The notes: a model not told the origin generated them from the sequence alone. A stretch of DNA of 64,000 bases from Trichaptum fuscoviolaceum (GCA_910574455.1 CAJSYZ010000005.1:4154001-4218000), one strand, 5' to 3'. Numbered from the stretch's first letter, positions 12,284-24,954 are shown. Program-made: numbers and translations.

Positions 12284-15200
12284 TCATTGAGATCGACTCT
12301 CGAACGATCGAAGGAGGTCGAGTATACGTTGTTCTTCATCGGACCCCCAATCAACGCCCGCACGCTTGCTCTTTTTCACCACATCTTCAACGAAGAGTGC
12401 ATACATGTTCGCTTTCTTTGCAGCGTACGCAGCTGCTCCAGGGCGTCCTCTGCCTTCATGGACCGTAGAGAGCTTCGTCCAGGCATCACTCATTGCCAGC
12501 GAACCTCTACCCATCCTACAAATCTCCTCCTTCAGTATGTCGACTTCCTCGGTCCATCGACTGCGAGCTGCCCGACGTCTGAACCATTCCACCCGCTTAT
12601 CTGATTGTTCGTGTCAGTGCTTGCACAATATATATGAGTCTCATTTACTTACCATCTCTGTCCCACTCACTCGCATCCTGATCTACATAGGTTTCATTGC
12701 CAAACAACCATATCCACCCAATAGTATTGTCTCCGGAGTTGAATTCGTGGGGCTCGATGTTCCCTGGCCTATACGTGTCTTTGTCACCTAGGACGGGGAA
12801 TTCAGAACATGATTCGTCCATCCCTAAACGTATCATGGCCTTGCGAGCGCACTTATACTCTGTCACTAGGCGTCGTTTAACTCCGTGGACCTTGTCCAGT
12901 TCACTTCGCGCTCGAGTATGTTTTGAGACTGCGCCCGTGTGTCTGCGTCTATCCACCTCGAGCTCTGCGATCCTTTGAAGCGCCTTCTGAAGCCTAAATA
13001 TGGAGTCGGCCGCATCTCCTTTTCGCAGCTGGAGTTCGATGTCGACAAAGGTTTGAAGGTCAAATTCTTCTCGTTGCGCGCTATCGAAAGACGACGGCAG
13101 GAATAGTGGTTCGTCTTCAATGGACTGGAGGTCCATATCCGGGTCGTTAATTATACTGGCGATAGACGGCATGGCCAAACATTGAGCCGCTCGCCATTTG
13201 CGCATTTCCTTCCAAAGATTTCCACGAAGACGCTCGACTTCCGTGCTCTCTGGGTTTTCCTTCAATTTGTCTATGATCTTGCGCCTGACAGTGAATTAGC
13301 ACTAAGTCGTTAAGTTTGTGAAAGTAACATACTGTCTTGCTTCGAATGCAATGCCTACATCGATCACATTCTCTACTCTCGATAGCCCTTGCCTTCGTAC
13401 CTTCGGATTGTCTAGAGCTAACAAGCTCTTAAGGACTGTCGCCCTCCCTGGAACTGGTTTCAAGGAATAAGCAAATGATACACTACTTCAATGACAAAAC
13501 ATACCGAGCTCCTTTTTCGGTCTATAAACACTGTCCCACTGGCCATCGTCTTTTTGAAATGGCAACGTTGACATTCCTTCCCATTCCTTCACTAAGTCTT
13601 CTCCGAATCTAGAACGCACGTTTGCGTCGGTGCGCGCAAATTCGGTCTTCTTCTTATGCAGGGAGTCGCGTGCCTTCGTGAGCTTACTTGTAAGACTTTC
13701 TGCTGTAAATCTGTCAGTGAGCGCTTCATCAATGCTAAGTGTAATACAATAGCTTACTGAGATTACAGAATTTCGTCCAATTCCAATCACCGATGAAGTC
13801 ATCCAAGGTATCGTGTCTGTGCCCTGGGTTCATCTGCTTCGTGCTACCGGCTGCTTGAATGAGTTCCGACCAGAACCGCTCGATTTCTTCCCCATCAGTT
13901 CGTCCAGAGCCTTCCGTGTAGTTGAACGAGTATCGATATTGACAGTCGTACTTGTGACCTTGAAGATGCATTTTCCCCACGAGAAATTCGATGCGCTTGG
14001 CGTACTTGCGCAACCCAGGAAAGGACGCGTACATTCTGTCACAGAAATGGCGGCAGTATTGGCAACCAATGTCATACGCTACGACGTGCTTGATAGGGCT
14101 CTTGGTATCATGTCCTGCAGTGGTCTCGTCGTTAGAAGGTTCACCTTCCGACCTCGACCCGGAGTTCGTGTGTTTCTGCAAGCGTTCGTGAAAGGAACGT
14201 ATTATATTTTGAAGGACGTAATCTCCTAGTATAAACCTTTGCTCAAGTCAATTATGTGTTACACGATTATAGAGAAATATACGCACCGTTCACCGACCTG
14301 AGTGTCCACAGCTCCTCCTGGCTCTACGAAGCCGTGCCTGCACAATCCCATCAACGTCCCACTACTTCTCTGCTTCTCGTATTTCAGAGACTTGTGTGGC
14401 TGCATGGCACGGAAAGGCGAACATGTGCTTTTCTGTTCAAGGTCTTAGTGACGAATACGTTTCATGAACAAAGAAAACGGACCTCCTCCTCATCACTTGC
14501 GTGCTCTTCTAGATATTTCAGAAACGGGCCTTCGTCTACAAAGTACCCGCGCCCTGTCCATAGAGAGATGTCATCAGGATCGCAATTTTTCCATAGGTTG
14601 AGGAGGCTGAAGTTCGCGTCCATGTTGTTAAATTTCGTATGAATGTAACTAATGCAATGGAATTCAGACCCTATTCCTTTTCAATATCATACGACTTACC
14701 TTGGCTTGCTATTCTCCCATCCTTTCTTCATGTTCATGCCAGGTATAGGACAGGCCATACAGACCACCGCCACAGAATCATTCGGCCTCATGTCTACACC
14801 AGCTGAATCAATTTCCAGTGCTTGGCCACTCCATCTGTGAACGGCTAGCCATCGCCAAAGCCGCGATACCCGAAGAAATTGCTGATGGGGAGTCTGAGAC
14901 GCAGCAATTAGGGACGAAAAAAACACAATATTCAGCACACTCACTGATATGTCGTGAACGAGACTCATGTCTGTTTTACGTCGAATCGCTCGAAGATAGT
15001 CGTACGACGCTTTCTTCGAGGTTCGAGTGTGCAGATGGAAGTCCTTAAGAATCGCGAACGTAAACACAGTTCGAGGTTCTTCTGTGGTCGCTGGGAAAAG
15101 CGATGACTTGATAAGTTGTATTGCTTTCGACGGATGCCCAGGACAGAAGCAGAAGCATACTTGAGCCTTCTGCATACCGGTTGTGTGAATAACATTGATT

Positions 15201-15861
15201 TCGACGCCCGAGTAGTCCTCCTTTCTGTACGGACATTGGCCGCCGTTGTGCAACAAATGTGTACGCATGCCCAGACTTGCGAGGCCGCATCGCTCGAAGA
15301 ATTGTCCCGTGTGTCGTTCAATGACGTGAAAGGGATTCTTCGAATGCGAAGCTAACACGCATTCCTTGCAGTAGACACCAAAATCCGCGCATTCGGTACA
15401 ACGGAACAGTCGCGATAAACCAGAGCCACAATCGCACACTGTATTGACCCCTGGAACATGCTGGCTTTCAATGATAGCGTCCTGGATGACTTTAAACATT
15501 GCCATGAAAGGTTCCATGAAGGCCTTCTGCGACTAAGGAATCTTGTTAGTTTCCGAGTCTGATAATAAAGAACATGACGAACCTGATTGTTTACCCCACC
15601 CTTTTTCTGTCTGCGTTGCTCATTTTCTCCCTCATCCCCATCTTCTACCCTCATACGTTTAGACACGCGATGTCTTTCGTACTCGTCAATAGGAACCAGT
15701 CGATCGGTTACGGTTGGGGGCTGAGACCTGTCCTGCGACGCTTGAATCACGGTGTGCTTCACCATCGGGATAGGCGGGACAATGCACTGGGGAGGTTCGT
15801 GAATCGATAAGGTCTGCGCCTTACGCTTAGGCTTACGACCAGGCTTGGATCTTGTGCTCAT
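12284..15861 (-). CDS. KDZ transposase with N-terminal CxC2-type cysteine cluster
   Basis: Multi-exon gene. Exon 1 is 15861-15583 (basic start MSTRSKPGRKPKRK). After a 50-bp intron, exon 2 (15532-14700) holds the cysteine cluster (VCDCGSG, LFRCTECADFGVYCKEC) and reads on to FLRVSRLWRWL and ACPIPGMNMKKGWEN. Further exons give MDANFSLL with LWTGRGYFVDEGPF (about 14640-14495), CRHGFVEPGGAVDTQVGER (about 14410-14290), and then FILGDYV and the catalytic core VVAYDIGCQYCRHFCDRM with GHKYDCQYR, GRTDGEEIERFW and TLDDFIGDWNW (about 14235-13755). The C-terminal exons (about 13265-12650 and 12592-12284) carry LFLPS and AAYAAKKANMYALF. These motifs and their order are typical of KDZ transposases. Inner splice sites are approximate. 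I found no stop or frameshift in the parts translated. Confidence 0.85.
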
Positions 15862-16224
15862 TAGGAAGTAAAAGTCAATGTACTACGAAGGCGGAACAGA
15901 ATGTGATGGATAGGGGATGGATAGGAATGGGGTTGCATGGAGGACGAACGAACCATAGGTCTTACGATCGAAAGCGTATTATTCCCCGACCACATAAATT
16001 TGAAATTCGCCTTTGTTCTTGTCTTCATCACAGTCTATTGTCCTTGTCAGTGGCCCGACGATATGAAATTCAATGGACCACATACCTTAGTTGTGGCAGC
16101 CTGTGGTGGCTCACTGGCCATTGCAGATCTATCATACTCAGACGTCGGCCTCACACATGTCAATGAGATGGTCAAAAAAATGGATTCCAAAATACATGCT
16201 ATTGATACATCAATTTACAGTCCA

Positions 16225-18522
16225 TTAGTCCTCTATAAAACATGGAATAGTAGGTAGTCTATCGTGCACTTTAATACATGTGTCCACAAAAAACTTAGTG
16301 ATACGTCCATAAATTACATCTCGCAATTCGGAATTGCATTTTGCGACATCAACACCTCGAAGTACCTCTGGGCAATCGGGCCAACTCTGAACCGTTTTTG
16401 AAAATTGGCCCAACGCTTCAATGTCTGGGATATTAGACCAAAAGTTCGACATCTTCGACGGGGATAACGTATAGCCTTTCCGCCCGTCTTCCGTCGTAAA
16501 CGTCCCTCCATACACTGAAGCTAGCAATAAGCTTCGTTCCATGATCTGCGCCGGAGACATTCCAGATCGAGGAACGAGCGCCATGTCGATGGTCCACAGG
16601 TCATGGATGAAACCAGTCGCATGAAGGTCCCATAGAATGTCCTGACGAAGACGATGATCACCCTTTACGTCGTTGAGAGTGACTTTCTTCCCAGTCCTCC
16701 ACCACGTCGCAACCATGTCAGGGGAGTACGGCTCAAACTTTCCTTGCACAGCAAACGTGACGCGAACTTCTGCTGCGCGCCCGCGTTTTTTCCGATCGTG
16801 CATCCGCGTACTACCGTGGTCGGAGGAGATCGAGCGCGATCCAGGTTTTATAGTATCGTTTACCTGGATCACCAGTGATGATGTGGAGGCGGGGTCGATT
16901 TCTTTGCTTCGAATATAGTCCCCGTACAATACGTCTCTCCACTGCCGAATTTTGTACGCTTGATGACCAAAAAGGCTACCCTCCTTCATACGTTGTCGCA
17001 AAAAACGTTCGATTCGAACGTAGTTCAGGTAGTACCGAGCCAATCGCTCGGTGTCGTGAGGGTCAAAGAGAAAGGGGGGAGGGTGGAAGTACGAAGCAGC
17101 GTCATCCGGGCGTTTTTTTTTGTGCAGCCCAATCGCCTTCACGGCAGCTAACCAGTGTTTTGCGACAGACGGCAGATCACGAGTCCCTGGTACTAATCCG
17201 TCCGGAATCGTGAACACCAGAGACCCGGGAGACGCTTCCTGCTTCCCTTTCTCCTCTTTGAGTCGCTTGGGTGCGCTCGACGCTTGCACGCTGTTGCTGC
17301 CCTGACGCTTGTGCTTGGACGGTTCCGCGATATCGGATCGAGAGTCTACGGGCTGGACGGACCTGATACTTGAGAAGCTGGGCCCAGAGCAATCTGTGGA
17401 AGGCAAGCGCTGTTGTCGGTGAATGGAGCCCCGGGAGTACGTTCGCATGGCACTAATGAGGTCCGTTATAGCGGAGTCGGGGGCCAGTTCACCATTGGGG
17501 GACCGTAGATTGGTGCGTATCGGTTGGAAGTCACCAATGTAGACGGTCCGGTCCCTATAGATTGGCCGGGCGATGTGTACGCATGCTGAGAAGGGTAGAC
17601 GGTGTCCAACAGAGAATATTTTCATATTGGGTCCAATCACCGCAGCGTCGCGAATGTACCATGTAGGAATACCAATACGATATAGTTCCTGAACGACATC
17701 CGCTGCTGGGGTAAAGACCCCTCTGAATGGCAATGGCTGGCTGGTACGATACGTCGGATTCCTCATGCGTGGTCTTACGACGTCTACGAGGTTGATGTAG
17801 CCCACGAATTCGAGGGTTAAGCGCTGAAGTTCCCGGGCTGTCACTAGGCAAGCGTAGTAAGGCCCGGGCGTATCAGCCAGCCGTTCAATGGCCTGCTCGC
17901 CTAGGGTCGATAGCGTCTCGACCAGTTTCAAGTCCGATACCTCTTTGAATTCAGATGATGCACAGCGCTCTCGCGCGCGCTGTCGATTCAAATAAAAGGC
18001 CTGAGCCAGTTCGTGCCGTTTTTCTTCATTCAATAGACCGCAGACGAGGATGTCATGAGCCTCTGGACCTTTATCAATCTCCATCCAATCACTTTCCGTA
18101 AATTCGCGCCATAAATTTGTATCGGTTATAGAGTCGACACCAGAATTTAATGTATGAAGAATTCGTGGCATAACAGGAATGCAAAAATGATGCAGATTTA
18201 AGGAAGAATACATCTGAGGCCATCTCGTATACTCGTGAGGACCCCATGTCCCATCCTCTCTGATGTAAAGACCTTCGGAATCGATGAAGGGATATTCAGG
18301 GACGTATGTCATATTCGGAGTTGTGGCAACCAAGTCACGATCTAACACAGCAAGAGCGAGCGCATCAAAAGATCCAATGGTGGTCGAGCTGTCTGTGAAG
18401 GAGTTTTAGAAGCTAAGTTTCATCGTGGACAAGACAATTACAATACCTTGAGCATGCGTCACAGCAAAGGACACTTGTCGACCTCGCGACTGTGCGTTTG
18501 ACGACGACGATATTCCCGACAT
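16225..18522 (-). CDS. 747-aa protein of unknown function, KDZ cargo
   Basis: Exon 1 (18522-18447, MSGISSSSNAQSRGRQ) joins exon 2 (18392-16225) across a 54-bp intron, giving 747 residues. The N-terminal half is globular-looking (ELQRLTLEFVGYINLVDVV around residue 200). A low-complexity basic centre (KHKRQ...APKRLKEEKGKQ) could be a nuclear signal. The C-terminal half has LRQRM, QWRDVLYGDY and YGGTFTTEDGR and ends with SWPDCPEVLRG and KFFVDTCIKVHDRLPTIP. From memory this resembles an unnamed family very abundant in mushroom genomes, recognisable by that C-terminal block; no search was run. It shares its strand with the transposase, 363 bp upstream of it, so the two may be co-mobilised. It faces the plus-strand genes across about 1 kb. 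Confidence 0.72.
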
Positions 18523-19551
18523 CTGTTGGTCAAAAAATAGGAATAAGATCTCTGAAATAATAGCAAGCCTTGAAGGCAACGCACTGGGTTCAAGAATGTT
18601 TCACTCTAATTGTCCACAGGAAAGGATCGAAGCTACGCAGAGCGCAGTACAATTCTTGTCATTACGGTCGTAAAGCAACGTCAGCATTCCTTCTTGACAG
18701 ACACATACGTCAACGATACCTTATTCTTCTCGTCACCGGAGTGTTGCTCCTTCGACAAATCTCCTGGAATCCTATGCGTGCAACGTCACAAAAACGTCTG
18801 CACAATCGTAGCAATCGTAGGCTTCAATGCGACACAAAATCACAATGGCACCTAGCCTTACCGCCGGCTCAAAACCGACAGTAAAGGTCTTATGCTATTT
18901 CGAAATCGTCGAAGGGGTCTGCGTTGGCAGAGCGCGCGGTGGGCCCGGGGACGAGGGTGAGTGAAATAGATAGAGAATCGAAAGCAGAAGAACTCTGGGG
19001 ATGAAAATCATTAGCTCGCCCAATGACGACATTAGAGTTGATTTTGTTACTATAAATGGTATAATAGCATGAGGGCAGACAATTCAAATATACGCCCAAT
19101 GGCGACAGCTTTAGGTTCGAATGACTAATACTACTATACAGTTTACAATACAGTTACGCCCACTGGCATCGGGCCGTCGGCCTAATTAGCTGTCGTTACG
19201 CCTCTTCCTCTATCTCGTCGTCCTCCTCTTCCTCTTCCTCTTCCTCCTCCCTATTCTTCCATAATGGTTTCGTGGTTGTGTACCACGGTTACTATGCTAT
19301 GACTTGTCGGTTTTGAGCCGGCAAGCCATTTAGCAATGGCATGGGCAACATGCGATCAGTTTTGCGCTGTCGCTCTTGTCTACGAATGAAGATGGCCTAA
19401 GCTCCAATGCTTAGCCCCAACCGATCGTTTATTGTCCTCGGGACCCAATGGAATGGACTCGCACCGGGAATGGGGTGGTGGTCATGAAGGTCATGTATCT
19501 TCGTATAAATGGTTAGTGACATTCTGTGCTGCGTAGATAACATAACTCATC
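18523..19551. other. Divergent intergenic region inside the KDZ element
   Basis: Separates the minus-strand and plus-strand genes. It holds an 18-bp inverted-repeat pair (18863-18880 and 19305-19322) and a pyrimidine-rich CCTCTT run (19200-19252). On the minus strand that run would read as an acidic Glu tail ending EIEEEA-stop. No gene could be supported. Confidence 0.45.
18863..19322. repeat. 18-bp perfect inverted repeats 424 bp apart
   Basis: GCCGGCTCAAAACCGACA at 18863-18880 is exactly inverted at 19305-19322. The pair could be the ends of a small nested element, but I find no matching target duplication, or a regulatory stem between the divergent genes. Confidence 0.5.
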
Positions 19552-20074
19552 ATGCCTCATTTTTTTGTCTCTGATTTCTTGACGGAGCTCATAGACGTCG
19601 CTACTGAGTACGCTGGAAAGATGACGGTCCCTCCGTGCACCGAGGGTAGAAGGCACGACCTCTATATACATTATGGAGATAGGAACCCTCATAAGGTCGC
19701 AACTATCGAAGTCATTGTAAGTACTGTACGTGTAATAATGTCTAACAAAGTTCTAAATTATCTTTATTTTCCAGTGCTGCCCGTATCGTCGAAACACGAA
19801 ATCAAGGCATTGTGCGTCGCATGGGATGCAAATTTGGGCAGGCGACATATACTTTCGACAATTAGCAGCAGCAGATATCCTCCGGACATCTCAATCCGAT
19901 GGCGATGCATTAGAAGATATCCGGTACTTGTGGCCTGACTTCAATTGTGACACGAAAGCGGTTTCGACTTGGCCAGACATCGTGTTTCTTGGAAAGCGGA
20001 GGCGACTTAGTTGGTCGAAGAAGGAAGTGCATTTCGCAGAGGATGATGGAACGTTTTACACAATTATTCGCTAA
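19552..20074 (+). CDS. 154-aa protein of unknown function, KDZ cargo
   Basis: Exon 1 (19552-19716) and exon 2 (19775-20074) flank a 58-bp intron (GTAAGT...TTCCAG, phase 0). The product starts MPHFFVSDFLTELIDVA. It contains CCPYRRNTKSRHCASHG, with three Cys and two His that could bind a metal, then WAGDIYFRQLAAADILR and a basic LGKRRRLSWSKK near the end. No family was recognised. The clean intron and position between cargo genes support a real gene; it could also be the first part of a larger one with the next gene. Confidence 0.6.
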
Positions 20075-20593
20075 ACATATGTCCTCGCTGTAATGCTCCA
20101 TTTTCTCTTACAATTATTGCTTCACTTGTGTCTGTTGAAGTCGACTTATTGTATTAGTTATTTTATCTCAGACGCGAGTCTTCATTGGCAATTTGAATTC
20201 TTTCTCTCTGTCTATATGTCACAATCTGTCAACTATGACAGGCTTACAGTGTGCATCAAGAATCTTATCGTGCGTCGTAATGCATTGGAGAGTGGACCAA
20301 AGCAATCAGTACGGCGTGTCGAACATCGAGTCTGTCTGTACCCGTAATGTCATTGGAGACCCAAGTGAGTGTGACGCTTAGACTTCACTGTCATCTTTGT
20401 TGACAATGCTACATCTCATAGGCGTATGGTGTTGGCGTTGGAGGAACAGACGAGGCCAAAGTGATCGTGGCCAACGTGGACGAAGGCCTTGCGATACGCC
20501 GTCAATACTTAAGACTGACCATTACAATGCGAGGCCTCAGAACGACCATTCCTTCCCCCTATATTCACGCGTCTACTATCTTGCACCCTTCAC

Positions 20594-21827
20594 ATGGCTA
20601 AGAAAACACCTCATCGATATCATAAGATGGTGAAGAAGATCGTAGACAAAGACGTCTACAATGACGCCAGACTGAAGGCCTATATTGAGCTCAAGGACAA
20701 GACGTGTTCCGCTAAGAACAAGCACCGGCTTCAAGCCTCCTATGGAGAAGGCGAGCCCGAAAGGACCGGGCACGCAACACTAATAGTAAGTGCGCTGAAT
20801 ATGTTAGACCGTATGTTTATTAACTAGAAACATTAATTTAGTGCATGAGCCGGAAAGGAGGTCCGACTTGCACACGTACTCGACAAAGCCCCAGTGAGTT
20901 TCAGCTCACAGCGGCACAGCAGGAAGCGTTGGTGAAGAAGATACGTGACGCAGGTTACTCTGAGTATCTCGACGGCATGCCTTCCACTGCGGAGTCCGAA
21001 CTGCAAGAAGTCGCAATCCTTCCAGGGTCCAGCATTCTCCGTAGTTACGAAAGCAGGAGGGCTAGCTTACTTCAAGAATGTCAGCTTGCAGAAGCGCACG
21101 TGAAGGACTCACAACGCTATTTGACCGAGTGCACCGAGGAGGGAGCGGAACTGGCTTCGGATGTTGAAGCTCTACTACAGAAGAAGATGGACCTTAAACG
21201 ACGTGAAAGAGAAGCGTGGTCTGAACTGCAGACGTCTAACACCGATGACGAGGTACGCACTGTCGTTGACTTGCTAACGAAGTATGTCCTCTGATACTCA
21301 TTTCAGGACATGGATGAGTGGTACGACGAACTGCGTATCAGCGTCGCTCGCCTATCCCGACAGTTGAAAAAATGCGAAGTGGAATTGGCCACGCTGGAGT
21401 CGCAGGAGACGCTCGTTGCGTGCCGTATTTCCATGCGAGAGGCGGACCTCAATGATGCAAAGGAGCGTTTGCGCAAGGCCAAGGCAGCATACAGGAAATG
21501 GCAAAGACAGGTGAAACGCATGCGGGAAAATGTAAGTTTGTGGGTTTGCACCGTAACTATTATTCCTTACATTGCAATAGCCTATTCCAGATGTTCTGGA
21601 TGACGAGTACTTTCCAGACCTCGAGGAATTACTATTTGAAGGTGAAGATGAACGTATCAATTTGCGAGTACGTGTAATATTACTTGGTAACGAACCTTAT
21701 ACCTACCTTTGCTTAGGTACCATCTTCAAGCCAAACGATCCCATCTCCAGTGATAGGTCGCAAACGAGGCAGGAAGACTGAGAACGAGGATACGAGAGAG
21801 GTGAAGCGTGGCAGAACAGGTCACTGA
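20594..21827 (+). CDS. 341-aa coiled-coil protein, KDZ cargo
   Basis: Five exons, all joining in phase 0: 20594-20785, 20842-21252, 21307-21531, 21581-21667 and 21717-21827. The middle (about residues 120-275) is heptad-rich and strongly charged (SYESRRASLLQECQLAEAHV; ARLSRQLKKCEVELATLES), predicting a long coiled coil. The end is basic (GRKRGRKTENEDTREVKRGR) and looks like a nuclear signal. A role as a nuclear partner of the transposase is inference. Short upstream exons before 20594 cannot be excluded. No family was recognised. Confidence 0.65.
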
Positions 21828-22553
21828 CTGCGAGTTCATGGAGTGCAACTGTAGATGCTTCTTAACTTTTCTGAAACTTATTCCAATGCTTCCCAGCTTA
21901 ACGCTAAATGTTGTAATGTATTGTATCATCTAATATAGAGCATCGAGAACCCATTTGGGGAACTGTCTGAATATCTACAGCGCAGCGGGTATAAGGAGTG
22001 CTGTAGTTTACCTGCGTCGTAGTATTGTGGTTGAAAGTTCCGTACTCTGAGTTTGCACACGTTGGACGGAGTCCCATGTACTGCAAGACGCTGTTCGTTG
22101 TCGTCCATTCGCAGGAGCATCGACAGGACGGTATTTTTTTCAAAAAGATGCTCTGCAAAATCGCTTTTATGAATCTGAAGGACCGCGATGAGCTTATGTT
22201 TGTCAGCAGAGGACCTCAATCTCTGTAACATTGATCTAATCACTGATCGTAATATTTTCAGAACAGGTCTCGTATACCCACTGTGCATAGGCCTTCAGGA
22301 ACGCTTGGTTGGTGAGTTAGTCCAAGCCACTATGTGTAATGGCCGCTAATGTCGCTTCCACACCCAAGAGCCGATTTATTTGATGTGGCACGTTCAGTCC
22401 AAGTTACCCAGCACAATAGCCACACATGCCGCTCTCTCAACCAAAGATGCGTCCTCTTTGAAGTGTTTCGTTTGCACCACATATAAGATCCTTCTTTGAA
22501 GGTCTGTCCCCAGTAAGAACCACTCTCTGCGCTGCCTTCCATCTTTCTTTCTC
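21828..22553. other. Intergenic, no gene seen
   Basis: Lies between the coiled-coil gene and the HMG-like gene. Minus-strand frames at 21926-22288 have no motif and no plausible splice partners. This is probably the promoter region of the HMG-like gene. Confidence 0.4.
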
Positions 22554-24329
22554 ATGGCACAACCTAATCCAGACCCTCTCACCATCGCTAGGCGGACAAA
22601 AGGCGACTTCTTCGACGAAGATATGAAGAAGGATATCTCGGACATCGAACCTGCTTGGTTAGCGTTACCGGAGGCGAGAAGGAACAAAGACAGGTCGACG
22701 TTTTTTGACAAGCACTTCAAAGACTTTCGAGAGAAATATGAGCACAAATTCCACCCTGACGATAGGATTCTCCTTGAGAAGGTAAGTCTTTTCGTACGAC
22801 AGTACATCATGGAGTATCTCTGATTTTGCGTTAGAGATATCGTCAAGCCCTTGACAACAGTAAACGAAAAGCTAAGGCAACTCGAGAGAAGCAGCAACGA
22901 AAGGAAGAAGTGCACTTGTCGTCGTTGGTGCTTTGGCTCCCAGACGATGATATCCGCCCCGTGACCGCTCTCGAGCTCTTCGAGGACGAAAACAAGGCGG
23001 AGATCAATGCGAAGGTGGCGCAAGAGCGCCGTACGACGCAGGAGAACTTGCAACTGTATAGCAAGTGGAAATCTGCCTTGTGGAAGGCTCTTACTGCAGA
23101 GCAGCAGGACGACTACAAGCGTAGGGCCGAGCTTATGACTAGCGAAGCTGAAGCGCAGCGTGCTGAGCCTTTGACAAAGGAAAAGATACTAGAGTAAGTT
23201 GGTCTTTTTGAAACACACGAAGTCATTTAACACCATTTTCACAGAAATCGCACTCTCTTCCAGACGGCTCTGACAAATAGCATTCAAGCTGCAATCCCAA
23301 GATCGATAGGCAACGCGCGTGCCCTGACTTTCGTGGTATATGAAGACGGCGATTCTACAATGTGAGCGTTATCTTCTTCATTGACTGTCGTATGCTGACG
23401 TAGAAATAGAATTGACTCGGTCAAGTCTGGCTTCTCAAAGACGGATGCGTTCAGTCCAGGAAATGTAGGTGATATGTTATCTAAAGAGCTTTGGACATGG
23501 GCTCGTGAAGACATGAAGAGTAAGTTGTATTCCCGTTATCTATGTGTGAAAGGAAGCTAAGATGCGTCCATAGTGTCCACAGATTTTGTCAATGGGGTGC
23601 CTAATGGAGCTGGTATTGGCGATGTAGAGGGGACCGATTCTTCACAGCAACAAGTTGACATTAGTGATGTCCAGCCGGACCCACCAGTCAGTGTTCACGA
23701 CGAAGTCGGTACATTACCATCGATCCACTCGACACCTTCTTCTCGACTGGATGACAATGATGGGGCAGGAGATGATGAAGTCGAACTCGTTTTGAATTCG
23801 ACTGCATCAAGGACTTCTTCAAGCAGGCAGTTTCATAAACTGGATGCCGGGCCTTCAGCTCCGAAACGTAAACGGGTGCTCTCCCCGTCTGATACTAGTT
23901 ACGCAGAACCTGACGCCCATCGCAGGTCCACCCGTACAAATCCTAAACTGTGAGTCTATTTTACTACTTGACGTTGAATATTACTTGACGTTGAATATAA
24001 CTGATAGAACGGTCAGTGTCGATGAAGGAGAGTCTCCAGCTGGCGACGGCGATATTCAAGAAATCGATGACGACAATGAGAAAAGTGATATGGACAGCGA
24101 TCGCGACGACGACGACGACGAAGAGGAAGACGAACCGCAGTCAAAGCGACGCAAGACAACGCGCTCGAACGCAAAAAAACCTGAGCCCATTCGACGCTCG
24201 TCCCGAGTCTCGAAGGCTGATGCACCGGCGCTGGGCAAGTTGCGCACGAGAAGCACTGAGACCGGTGTGCGGAGTGGCAAAGGAGATACCCGGGGGGGTC
24301 GAGGACGCAAGCGCGGCGGCAGGGCTTAG
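22554..24329 (+). CDS. HMG-box-like nuclear protein, KDZ cargo
   Basis: Six exons: 22554-22781, 22835-23193, 23245-23361, 23410-23519, 23574-23949 and 24008-24329. They join in frame to 503 residues. Around residues 120-180 a divergent HMG-box-like helix set is visible (VTALELFEDENKAEI ... LQLYSKWKSALWKAL-TAEQQDDYKRRAE). It is followed by a conserved-looking block (LFQTALTNSIQAAIPRSIG). The C-terminal third is low complexity: an acidic run (DRDDDDDEEEDE), basic clusters (KRRKTTRS) and a Gly/Arg end (GGRGRKRGGRA). HMG-like proteins are reported among fungal KDZ cargo. DNA bending or chromatin binding is the likely role. The HMG assignment is by pattern only. Confidence 0.72.
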
Positions 24330-24429
24330 GCGATGCGTTTATTGATTGTGTATATCGGTAACCTTGATTTATATCTATTGTTTGCTTCTGTGGACTCTGC
24401 GAGCTCCCTTCGGATTAGAGAATGCGGTT

Positions 24430-24680
24430 GATTCAGAATGATTCTTACTTGAATATCCGTCATTCATTCATCATTTGATTCATTCAACTTTCACTCTGCT
24501 TCTGCGTGATTCATTCACTTCTGATTCATTCGACTTTCATTCATTCCTCATTTGATTCATTCAACTTTCACTCTGCTGCTGCGTGATTCATTCACTTCTG
24601 ATTCATTCAACTTTCATTCAACGGACAATGAGATTCATTCAACTCTTTTTCATTCAACTTTGATTCATTTAGTCATCTAC
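24430..24680. repeat. Subterminal TGATTCATTCA repeats, right
   Basis: About 15 copies of ATTCATTCA/TGATTCATTC words, including a repeated unit of about 90 bp (CATTTGATTCATTCAACTTT at about 24471 and 24549). Mirrors the repeats in the left end. Confidence 0.65.
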
Positions 24681-24794
24681 TTTGATTCTCAACAAGTGAA
24701 CTCGATTGCTGATCCTTTAATTAAGCCTATGGCTATCTATATGATCTACCCTAGAGTGAATGCGTCAATGGCGTGTGAATGAATCAACGACGAC

Positions 24795-24940
24795 GCGTGA
24801 ACGAATCAGTGACACCAGTGGCGTGTGAATGAATCAGTGACACCAGTGGCGTGTGAATGAATCAGTGACACCAGTGGCGTGTGAATGAATCAGTGACGCC
24901 AGTGGCGTATGAATGAATCAGTGACACCAGTGGCGTGTGA
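24795..24940 (+). repeat. 28-bp tandem repeat, about five copies
   Basis: Unit GTGTGAATGAATCAGTGACA followed by CCAGTGGC, nearly identical between copies (one has GACGCC for GACACC, one GTAT for GTGT). It lies inside the right end of the KDZ element and includes the subterminal GAATGAATCA word. Confidence 0.8.
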
Positions 24941-24954
24941 ATTAGAAAGTAATC

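Noticed and set aside
16225..18522. 747-aa cargo protein as a TET/JBP dioxygenase, a known KDZ companion
   Set aside because: No HxD...H iron-binding pattern or Arg motif of that family could be found.
19198..19290. Acidic minus-strand tail (poly-Glu, ending EIEEEA) as a C-terminal exon
   Set aside because: It is a simple pyrimidine repeat with no upstream exon that can be joined with confidence.
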